Source: Lineus longissimus | Lineage: Eukaryota > Nemertea > Pilidiophora > Heteronemertea > Lineidae | Direction of reading: 5' to 3' | Length of the DNA: 64,000 nucleotides | Assembly (NCBI RefSeq): GCF_910592395.1 | Contig: NC_088323.1 | Coordinates: forward strand, 1,736,001-1,800,000 | In this document: in pieces, positions 9,639 to 18,719 of the stretch | Layout of the letters: every line of letters begins with the position of its first letter | How positions within the stretch are numbered: the first letter of the stretch is position 1 | Position numbers and translations under genes: made by a program | Notes under the pieces: generated by a model | Told to the model about the DNA's origin: nothing | The model's input: only the letters and a program-made list of their open reading frames with translations | Database searches by the model: none

Positions 9639-10910
9639 CTAAAAGAATAACACACAGCTAAGTTTTGGTCCGACTATCGCATGTTCCGTGCAGCAACAGC
9701 TTCTGACCTTCACGCTTCAAACTACCATTGGTAACAGAAGCTGTCAATAGTCAAGTTCGATGCGGCAAATAGGAGAGGGTCACTGAGTCAACATATTGTC
9801 GTCTTTTGTAAGTGTTCTAGTCATCACTGGTCCTGGATCTAAGTACTCCAGATGGCTAGAACTCCTCCCTCATGGCTGCTAGTTTAGGGCATTTTGGACA
9901 CTCTGTCGTATGTCACATCCTTCGAAGTAAAGGGACACACGATCTGCACCCTCGCAAGACGAGTTGCCCATACCAGGTAATACCAAATCAGGTACCCCAA
10001 GACTAACACTGGAGGAACAGGGTTGTCCGCTTCACTGCCCATACTTCTGCAGGGACGCTCCCAGCAGTTTGAAAGTCCTGTGAATGTATTAGTGTCTTTT
10101 TCTCTCAAGGAGCTGCATTGGACACTGTGAGGTGTCACATCCTTCGAACTAAAGCGACACAGCTCATGTGCCCTTATCAAATAGCACTTCAGGTTAGTTA
10201 TAGCTCAGTTAGTTGTCTCGTATCAGGCACCACCCAAGAAGTACTCGAGTAGTGTTTGAGGAGATGATTATGAATAAACACCAGCAAATGCTTTGTCTTC
10301 AAGTGACGATTGCGGTTTACCAGTTACTCTAAGCACGGGTTACTCTGGGCAGAGATGGGGTGTCAGTGTCTCTCTCAAGAGCGTACAGCGGACTGTCTGC
10401 AGGATGCCTCATCCAATACTAAAGAGACAGGGCTTTTAGCACCTCTGTAGGGATAACCATACATCGTAAGGATAGGATACAACACAAGTTTGAATGTCCT
10501 GGAATAATTCGCGTCTCTTTACGAGACTAAATCGGACGTTCTGTAATGTCACATCCTTCGAACTCCTGGGACACATCGATACACACATTGAGCGCCAGTT
10601 ATTTTCCGTTAGTAATGGAGAAATGGGACTTTGTCAGTAAAATTTTTTTATCTAGGCAGATTTCGCAAGTCCTCACGAGCGAAGATGTATGAAAGATGGT
10701 CTGTGGTGTCATGAAATCCTGCTTAAGTTCAGTTACATGATATTCGTAAATCGGCTCAATCATTGATTACATGACGACTATACAGATATAGGAAACCAGA
10801 CAGAGCTCTTCAGAACTGTCGTCATACATAGACGTTGGTCTCCGCAAGGCTTGGAAAAACTGTCTCTTCTTCTCGATCGTCAACTGATCACATCCAAGTT
10901 GGCCATCTCA
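9639..10910. repeat. Decayed, partly inverted relatives of the 143-bp unit
   Basis: Motifs of the neighbouring array reappear here mainly as reverse complements. Three copies of the TGTCACATCCTTCGAA block occur (about 9909, 10133 and 10545). The stretch around 10460-10500 (AGGATACAACACAAGTTTGA) is the complement of the array's CATTCAAAC...TTGTATCCT part. Spacing is irregular and no unit is intact. Confidence 0.6.
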
Positions 10911-11480
10911 TTCGGGGTTGAAACGGGATGCAAATTAAGTTACGGTACAAACTCTGGACTATTTCGTCCCTGACTGCAGGCGTGAGGTATTTTTGGTGAA
11001 GAAGGTGCATTTGGTAAGTGCATAAATCTCACTTTTCGAAAGTGTCCCCCACGCTGAGAGACCGAAGGACAAGAGACAAAGGCTGATGATATGTCATTCT
11101 GGATTGAAACGGGATGCAAATTAAGTTACGGTACAGACTCTGGGCTATTTCGTCCCTGTCCGCAGGCGTGAGGTATTTTGGTGAGGAAGGTGCATTTGGT
11201 GTAGTTTGGTAAGTGCATAAATCTAACTTTTCGAGAGAGTCCCCCACGCGGAGAGACCGAAGGACAAGAGACAAAGCCTGATGATATGGCAACTTTATTG
11301 GGCAAGTATATAATATATACTACAAAACTTAGAATTAGTGGCCGGCATGCGGAATCAGATAAGGCTGACCGTAAATTGTTGCATGTGAAGATAGTGTAGT
11401 GTGTTAATCGAACTTGTTGGGAGTGATCCGCACACTTATTGACCGAAGGACAAGAGACGAAGGTTATGATATGACAACAT
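10911..11480. repeat. About 190-bp direct repeats, two full copies and one partial
   Basis: ACCGAAGGACAAGAGAC occurs near 11061, 11256 and 11442. GGGATGCAAATTAAGTTACG occurs at about 10928 and 11110. The two complete units are nearly identical over about 180 bp; the third keeps only its distal part. Open frames across them are repeat artefacts. Confidence 0.85.
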
Positions 11481-13380
11481 TTATTTGGCAAGTACATACA
11501 TATGAATAATGCCAAACTTGGAATACAATAACACAACGTTGATACTGCTGACGCCGCTTGAGCCGCTTGAGCAAGCGTGTCAAGGGATCAGATGTTGGGT
11601 CAGTGCGCATGCGGGGCATGGGATGGAGGGTGGTGCACTGTGAGTGTCGATAAGGATGGGGGGGGGGGGGGGGGGGCAAAGGCAAATGACAATAGCATAA
11701 TAACATTTGAACAATGTACAAGTCGTAAGTAACCGTGACCGCTTTCAAGGTGGCAAGAACTGATTGCTGACCAAAACAATGACATATTCTGTTAACACCA
11801 ATGGAGCAATCTCTTGTACAGTATTTTAGCCCAAAACCGCCCAATCAAAATGGTGCAGAGACTCGATTGACGTTTATTGTCTTCAAGAGGAAATTGATCT
11901 CAAAACTGATATGGGCCTATAGTATAAATAATATCCTACCTAAAATATAGGCCTTCTGTTAAATTAGGCCTGCCTTAAGAAAAAGAAAGAAAACCTACAA
12001 CCAATTCCTCTTGAAAACAAATAGGTCAATAAGGCTCGTACATTCTTGTATCATTTGAGTAAAACCATGTAGAAACACATTTTTGCTGTGATCAAGAAAT
12101 AGCTCCATTGTATGTTGCACTTCTTGTGCTATGAAATAGCTCAGAGGTAAATGGATTGCCACATTGAAAACGGAACAAGAAATAGCAATATTCTGGATCA
12201 GCGAGTACATACATGAAGTGCTATTGATTTCAGGAATAAGTACATACATGTATTTTGCAAGGTTCACTTTTAACAAAGAGTAACAATGTTCGATGTTTAA
12301 TTTTCAGGGTCGAAAACAGGTGAGTGTCAACCCATTCTGAGCCAACAGCATGAATTACAACAAGAAAAGGACAATTCCGTTGGGAACTGCTGTTCCCTGA
12401 TCATGGCTCTTGACTACTGGCCTGGAATAGAAAGGGAAGATTTAGATACCAAGAAACATTGAAATATACAATTTAAGAAATTGAAGTATTTGATCATTTT
12501 TCATGACGTTTTTAAAAAAACCTATTAGCATATCAGTAATATGTCTATACACATGTCTGTGACCGCCTCATTGGCACTAATAAGATGACTCAATTACATT
12601 TAATTGTCAGGCAATGGTGGTGAACCTGCCTCGGGTTTGTCCCAATATCAGTCACATGATGACTGACCTAAAGCCTCATTTCATCAACTGTAGCCAGCTT
12701 ATCGAATTTTATCTCATTTACCTCAATTGTGTTCCACAAATCTGGCATCCTGAATATTTATCTCTCCGAAGTGGCCTCGGTCGCGTTGGCTCGATTCTTG
12801 GGACGTGACAGCGAAACCACACGAGATGGAGCAATCCACCTGAAAAATTGGAGACAATTCGAATGCTGCTTCAGTGAACAATGGGCGATCTGTTCAGGAG
12901 ACGTCTTTCAAATCGCCCATTGTTTCATAAACGAGAGCTGGACAGACAGTTCCAGCTACTCTTCGCAGATTTCCTTCTTCCAATGCATACATCGCGTTTT
13001 GTCTTGACCACACTTGCATAGCTATTTACTTTAAGGTCACGTGCAGGTCTTATTGGTAATTGCTGGGGTGAAACTTGGTACTGCGGGACAGACTTACATG
13101 TCCACAAAACGCAATGTCACTGCTGGACTGATTTACAAGTCCACAAAACGCAGAATCGGACATGGACATCATTACCCCAGCAAGAACCCAATGTAACCCC
13201 ACAAATAGGGCCGTTTATAATGTTTAAGACATGTTTATACAATAACAATGCTGAAGCTATTGCCTGCAGTGACCTTGCTAATGATTTTTATGTGGGAGGG
13301 GCCAGGGACCGTGACTATTGATAAAGTCCTCACGAGATTATATTCGTCAACAATGGGGCACAGACTTTCAGATATTTTCG
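11481..13380. other. Intergenic with homopolymer tract and hairpin
   Basis: Contains a long G run (about 11660-11677) and the hairpin at 12875-12927. Near-identical ACAAAACGCA segments recur about 46 bp apart at 13095-13155. No convincing exon was seen. Confidence 0.5.
12875..12927. repeat. 13-bp perfect inverted repeat (hairpin)
   Basis: AACAATGGGCGAT at 12877-12889 pairs perfectly with ATCGCCCATTGTT at 12912-12924, leaving a 22-base loop. Pairing can extend by about three more bases with one bulge. Confidence 0.8.
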
Positions 13381-13692
13381 TGACTGACCTATATTACCAG
13401 TACAGTCCAATATATATTTCTTTTTTTTGACTGACCTCTATTACCAGTACAGTCCAATATCATTCTATTCTTCGTGACCGACCTATATTACCAGTACAGT
13501 CCAATATATATTTCTTTTTTTTGACTGACCTCTATTACCAGTACAGTCCAATATCATTCTATTCTTCGTGACCGACCTATATTACCAGTACAGTCCAATA
13601 TATATTTCATTTTTCGTGACTGACCTATATTACCAGTACAGTCCAATATATATTTTATTTTTCGTGACTGACCTATATTACCAGTACAGTCC
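13381..13692. repeat. 47-48-bp minisatellite, seven copies, with 94-bp higher-order pattern
   Basis: ATTACCAGTACAGTCCA starts at 13393, 13440, 13487, 13534, 13581, 13629 and 13677. Copies 1 and 3 share one variant (poly-T spacer) and copies 2 and 4 another (CATTCTATTCTTCG spacer), so the first four behave as two 94-bp dimers. Confidence 0.95.
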
Positions 13693-13858
13693 AAAGATAC
13701 TATTTAGTCTGTATATTATTCTAGGGCTGGGGTGGGGGATGGGGAAATTCTCCAGTGACAAACTTTTTGATTGTCATTCTGGTAAAAAAACACACGTCCA
13801 AAGAAGAAATTTATTCTCATAACTTTTAACAATGCTCGAAAAAAACTTTTAAAATGAT

Positions 13859-13879
13859 CATGTGGCGAGTCGCCACATG
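13859..13879. repeat. Near-perfect 21-bp palindrome
   Basis: CATGTGGCGA (13859-13868) and TCGCCACATG (13870-13879) are exact complements around a single G. Confidence 0.85.
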
Positions 13880-14848
13880 TACCGACTATACCTGTGGATC
13901 TAAATATATATATCATCATTGAAATCCTCAGAGAAATTAAACCAAGACAAAAAAGGGTTCCATGCCCTTGGTTTCCATGTACCGCGAACGATGCTAACGA
14001 TAGGATTTAGCTGACAGGATTTGGCCACATGAACCCCTCCAGTCCAAAGACGCGGGGGTCGTCAGATCAATTTGAAACCGCCATGGACATCACTTCTTCC
14101 CCCTCACAAGTCGGTCGCGATGACCTCCATGTGCAAACCATTTTGGCTGTGGATGCCCTGGTAACCCATGTCGCCTAACCAGACATAGCGCGCTGCCTGA
14201 CTAGAAGTTACCGCCTCTGAGACCCAGGGTTGAGACACTGGGGTCTGCCCCTAGCTGACAGGTGGCTGGAGATCCATATCATAGAGCATACCAACCGTAC
14301 ATAACCGGCTGGACTGGTACACCCTATCAGGCTCAGACTCCCCAACGGAGTCTATTGAGCGCAGCCGCAGCGCCAGTTAATATGGATGGATTTACGTAGT
14401 CAAATAACTGTCGACCTGATGAGCATTCGTTCACGGCACATAGAGTTTATCGGGGTTGGGGGCGAAGAGACAAGACCAGGAACTCCTATGGGGTCGCGGG
14501 CGCAATGCAACCCGAGGAACGAGATGCACCCAAAGTACAAACTCGAAAATAACTGGCTCATCCTTCGCCATAGGTGTCAAGTATGTACCACTTATACAGA
14601 CAGGCGTCATTAACGTTGGGTAACACCTCACAAGGAGCAATACCAAGCATTTTCAAGACCTCATATTTAGCGAAAAGGTGTGACAACAATGATAATATAT
14701 CAGATCCAATACCAGTCCCTTGACCAAACCCAACCATTTCTTGAAAGTTCAAAGGACGTGGGGGCTTCTGAAAGAAAAAAGCATTGACCATGACAGCTAC
14801 GGTAGATAGATCGAAGTGATAGGTGGGCTAACTGTCTATCTGAAAGGT
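13880..14848. other. Intergenic, no recognised gene
   Basis: Locally GC-richer at 14040-14360, with no long open frame and no clear inverted ends. It could be repeat-derived, but I see no proof. Confidence 0.4.
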
Positions 14849-15308
14849 CGGGTAGCGAAAAAAAATTTCCTGAACCTTTTGGGCGCTACAGTGTACATTT
14901 GTACAGGGACTTTCAGCCAATCAGATTTCGACAAATAAATGACGTCAGAAGTCTTAGAAACATCAGAGCAGTTGGTAGAGGGCAGAATACGATGTTCGAT
15001 CCAAAGGTCGTGAGTTCGAATCCGGTTGTGGACAACATTTTTCTTTTTTACTCTTTATATTTTATTTTTATAACGCGTTTCTTTTCCCTTGTTATTTAGA
15101 TTTTAGATATTTTAGTTATTTCTGCTGCCTGCAACATAACTACAGAAAGGACAATAGCAATAGCCCATCTTCAAGATCCAAGGGATAGTCCTTCAGATAT
15201 CATATTGAGCATGAATATACAATGAGACTTATTCTGATTGGCTGAGAACCTGTGTACATATGTACACTGTACTGCCCGAAAGGTTCAGAAAAAAAAATTT
15301 CGCGGGCG
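14849..15308. mobile_element. 460-bp TIR element (MITE-like) with a tRNA-like core
   Basis: The left arm at 14849-14930 and the right arm at about 15220-15308 are reverse complements over about 80 bp. Shared blocks include CGCGAAA/AGCGAAA tips, CTGAACCTTT, TACAGTGTACAT and CTCAGCCAATCAGA (TTCAGCCAATCAGA on the left). The interior holds a tRNA-like segment, an AT-rich stretch and no coding sequence. Target duplications are not clear. It looks like a non-autonomous DNA element. Confidence 0.8.
14960..15032 (+). other. tRNA-like segment with A-box- and B-box-like motifs (not a functional tRNA)
   Basis: AGCAGTTGGTAGAGG resembles a D-arm/A box, and GAGTTCGAATCC resembles the T-arm/B box at about the right distance. 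The T stem does not pair properly and no acceptor stem is visible, so this is a relic or SINE-type Pol III head rather than a tRNA gene. Confidence 0.45.
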
Positions 15309-15581
15309 GGCGATTGAGCAGGCGCATACAGTTAGATATTAAAATGGTAACAAAATGGCCGAAATTTATCTTCGCACACCATCTTTATACTTGTATAGGA
15401 GCTATAGTTAAAACTCAATGGTGACGAGATTGTTACTGCTCCCGAAAGAGCTGCGGCTTTCAGCAGCTTCCTACCGACGGCACAAGGATATCTTTGAAAG
15501 CCACCACGTGACCGCAGGGCCAATGCATTGGTGTCATTTTTCACATTTATCATCTTCGTAACCACGCGAAAACATACTTAA

Positions 15582-15854
15582 AGCTGACATGCATGCATAA
15601 AAACCCAAACGACAAAGATAGAAAACACAAACGCCCAACCACCAAAAGACAAATTGAACTTGAAACATGATAGACACCCAGCGACAGGTCTCACTTGACT
15701 GCACAAACACAAGTTCATTGACGAGACCGGTCACAGAGAAAGAAAAAAATTAAAAAATATTCCTCGAGCGGGTTCGAACTCGGAACCCTCGCCACTTCAT
15801 CCTTTCCGTCTTTTCTAATTTGGCCGTTAGGGTTTTTATGCATGCATGTCAGCT
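15582..15854. mobile_element. 273-bp MITE with TTAA target-site duplication (piggyBac-like)
   Basis: The ends are inverted repeats: AGCTGACATGCATGCATA at 15582 and its complement ending at 15854, continuing into AAAACCC/GGGTTTT for at least 25 bp. TTAA sits immediately outside both ends (15578-15581 and 15855-15858). TTAA duplication is the hallmark of piggyBac-type (and some Kolobok) transposition. The interior has no transposase. It contains a GAGTTCGAACCC motif on the minus strand that resembles a Pol III B box. Confidence 0.9.
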
Positions 15855-15858
15855 TTAA

Positions 15859-16240
15859 AGGGACAACCTGGGCGAGGGATTTCCCTGGCCAGGAGGATAA
15901 TACCTCTGCTTGTCACCATGCGCCGCCACTTATATCAAATAACGATTTTCGCCAGTGTGCGAGGCAGTTTTGGACATGACCTGTGAAATTCAGGCAGGCC
16001 TATAAAGGTTACACCCAGCTTATATGCACTGTTTATTGCAGTTCAATGATGTATTACAATTTTCCTGTTTGGACTGAGAAGTCACGGTTCTACTGGAAGC
16101 CATTTTTGTAGGAAAAACCACCATATCTCATGCCACAGTTGTCCATTTAATACCACTGAATACAAGAGGGGAGTGGGTAGGCCTATCACTAAACCATGGT
16201 CATTTCATAACACAAGCCTCGGAACAACTGGCAGGGTTTA
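15859..16240. other. Intergenic
   Basis: The sequence starting TTAAAGGGACAACCTGGGC next to the MITE is similar to TTAAAGGGACAACTTGGGC near 17795, so a diverged dispersed repeat probably lies here. Nothing else was recognised. Confidence 0.4.
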
Positions 16241-17087
16241 TCAAAGCTCTGGGATGCTGATCTCCGATTGATCGTCGATCGTCGCACAGTTGGCAGCACA
16301 GAGGTGAAATGAGACGATTGGTGGTAATTTCTGCCATGTCTTCATGTAAATGTCTCTGAACTCTACTTCGATTGTATGCCTTATCTTTCTGATCCGGTCA
16401 AGGTCCTCATCATACATATCACATGTCACAGTATCAAGGGCTGATTGGTTCAGAGATAGAATGTGTTATGAGCACGTGACACATTGCGCCAAGCACGTGG
16501 CGTGTGACGTCATAAAACATGGCAGACATCACCCATCGTCTCATTTTCTTGCTGCCAGAACGATATAGTACCATTGATAGGATATGGGCTATTACAGTGT
16601 CCTCCTTTCAAAGGTCAGCTGAGCCGAGTGTGGAAATATTCAGAACAGCAGTGGCGGATTTAGGGGTCCCGCATGAGTCATCCCTCTTTGATATTTTAGG
16701 TCACCTCTCAATAACCATCCCCCTCATTTTCAGGATTGCACCTTCGGCTCTATCATGAGTTCTCATTGGTGGGGCAGTGCCCCCCCCCCCCCCCGCTTCT
16801 TTCCCAAATTTCTGGATCCGCCACTGCTGCAGAGATGAGAAGTTTCAAAAGAATACATGTATGCGATCAAGGAAGTTTCGTTAGAGAAAAATAACTCACC
16901 ATGGTGGTGTTCACGTCGTATCTTGTGATAAACCGGTTGGGCAGCATTGGGTGTACTAGACAGGACAACGTGTCTGGCGTCTGCAAGAAATGAAAATGAA
17001 AAGATAAGATAAGATTGTACATTGTATCAGGCAATAGTCGCAAAATTTGGGGAGAAAAAGTTGTGGAGAAATCAGGCTGAACTCACC
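16241..17087 (-). CDS. Three joined terminal exons of an unidentified minus-strand gene
   Basis: Exons (5' to 3'): an upstream one ending at 17087 (its start is uncertain, within about 17110-17170), then 16980-16900, then 16440-16241 ending in TGA. Donors are GTGAGT at both introns, and acceptors are TTTCTTGCAG and AACCAATCAG. One frame stays open and in phase through all three (phase 1 at each junction), giving segments such as KSKHWFNI, VVLSSTPNAAQPVYHKI and CDMYDEDLDRIRKIRHTIEV. The continuity argues for a real gene tail, but I do not recognise the family. No upstream exons could be found before the end of POLR1B, so it may be a short gene or a partial copy. Confidence 0.45.
16649..16826. 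mobile_element. 178-bp MITE with CAGTGGCGGAT ends
   Basis: CAGTGGCGGAT at 16649 is mirrored by ATCCGCCACTG ending at 16826. A long C run (about 16780-16795) lies inside. Octamers just outside (CAGAACAG and CTGCAGAG) match at 5 of 8 positions, so an eroded 8-bp target duplication is possible, as expected for hAT-type elements. It sits in an intron of the unidentified minus-strand gene. Confidence 0.6.
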
Positions 17088-18719
17088 AATGTTGAACCAG
17101 TGCTTCGACTTGGCGTCGACACAACTGAACGCTTGTGTTCCCAAAACCAGTGTGTCATACCAGGAGCACAGCCAAATTCAACACCCCGTATTGAGTACGT
17201 TACGTCAGAGAGGTTACCAAACCACTCATCTATTCAAATTGTGATTTTCAATCAAATTCATTGACCCACACACGAAAATGCTCACGGTATAAAGCTGATT
17301 GGTCAAATACTGAGGTCACGGTCGGATGAACAGGAGTCGGACAACAAGTGACATAACTTCGCGGAAACTTGGCTTTTGTGGTATTTTAAACGAGTCTACG
17401 TGACGTAACATGATTGTTGAAATTTATAGCCAGCAGTATTCACACATGGCAAATTTTTTTTAATTGAAGTTCAAGTTTGCGCACTGAGCGATTGAAAGTG
17501 GTCCATTTTCGCGTACGTTGGGTGCGTTCAGATGAATTGATAGCTTATGCTGCTCCGCCTGTCTAGCTGAGAGTTATGGCTGGTCAAATCGTGTTTTTTT
17601 TCCCACCACCATCAGCTAGCTAGCAGCCATCAGGCTATATCAATGGCAGGTGTCTGTTCAGCGAATGAGGAATGCCGCGAACGAGACGGCGATTGCTCTG
17701 GGGGGACTTTATGATTAATGAACATTGGTTAGGGACATCAGTAAACATGATAATAAGGGTTGAAAAACATGCACGGACTTTCACTGATTTTTTAAAGGGA
17801 CAACTTGGGCATGAGATATGTTGGTTTCTCATACAAAAATGGCTTCCAGGAGGACCGTGACTCCTCCAAGCAATAGATGATAATGGTTAAAAGAGAAATA
17901 CATGCAAAGACTTTCAGGGCTTTTAAGAAGTTTTTCATTAAATTGACGAACCACAGGACTCAAATGTTTTGGGTGATAGTATAGTCAGCGCAGCGCTATC
18001 CCAGAGCGCTATGAGAGGCTTCTTAAAAATATCTATGCTGTGGCCACACCCAAAACTTTTGTGGGAAAAATTCCCAAAAAATACAAAACTTTATCTGTAA
18101 ACTACCATCAGTGCACTAAAATCATGGGGGGGGGGGGGGGCTTCCCCCCCATTTCTCTTGCTAAAACATGTAAGAAGGATGGGGCTTTGGGGGACACTTT
18201 GGGGGACGCTATGATATAACAGGGACATAGTCACAATCGAAGTTCAGTGAGGGAACAACCATTCCCTCAATAACGTCTTTTGTCTATAGCAAGGACAGAT
18301 ATTGAGTCAAGATGTCCTGTGGACAACCTGTCACAATCATGCCTTCGGCAGAACTTTGTGGAAAATGGATAGCAGAGACGAAGTTTATAATTCAGGCCAT
18401 TTTATTACTAAATTTACAAATGACACATGATCAACACATTTGGCAGTTTCAGGTTGAATGCTGGTACATCTCTGGAGATGCATTGGAAGGACCATCAGTT
18501 AACAGTTGGAGGAAGGCCTCTTATTTCACTCATTAAATGTTCTCATGAGACAGGAAGTGGTTTCACACTAACGGTCTTATGGCCAGTCGATAAGTTAACG
18601 GCCAGTTGATACTGTCACATGCTGTAAACACTGGCTTAAACATGTTGACACAGTATGTAGCTGATATCTTTCATAAAATAGAAAGTTCTCTGGGCGACCA
18701 CGACACAAAAAGTTCACTT
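17088..18719. other. Intergenic; 3' flank of POLR1B
   Basis: Holds the second copy of the G-tract repeat (18090-18205) and a diverged TTAAAGGGACA-type repeat near 17795. TTTATT around 18400 reads AATAAA on the minus strand and could be the POLR1B poly(A) signal. Confidence 0.4.
18090..18205 (+). repeat. Dispersed repeat, copy B (G-tract element)
   Basis: Matches 8349-8450 closely: the same TTATCTGTAAACTACCATCA start, a G tract, TTCTTGCTAAAACATGTAAG and GATGGGGCTTTGGGGGAC. Similarity stops on both sides at comparable points. Confidence 0.75.

Noticed and set aside
11464-11844. 126-codon frame with a Pro run on the minus strand
   Set aside because: The Pro run is the G tract near 11660; no other support.
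14960-15032. A true tRNA gene
   Set aside because: B-box-like sequence present, but T stem and acceptor stem do not pair.
16470-16517. Promoter with two CACGTG boxes and a TGACGTCAT site
   Set aside because: Motifs are real, but the position falls between two apparent exons of the minus-strand gene and no gene start could be tied to it.
16519-16758. 79-codon frame on the plus strand starting MADITHRLIF
   Set aside because: Runs into the small MITE at 16649 and has no splice support.
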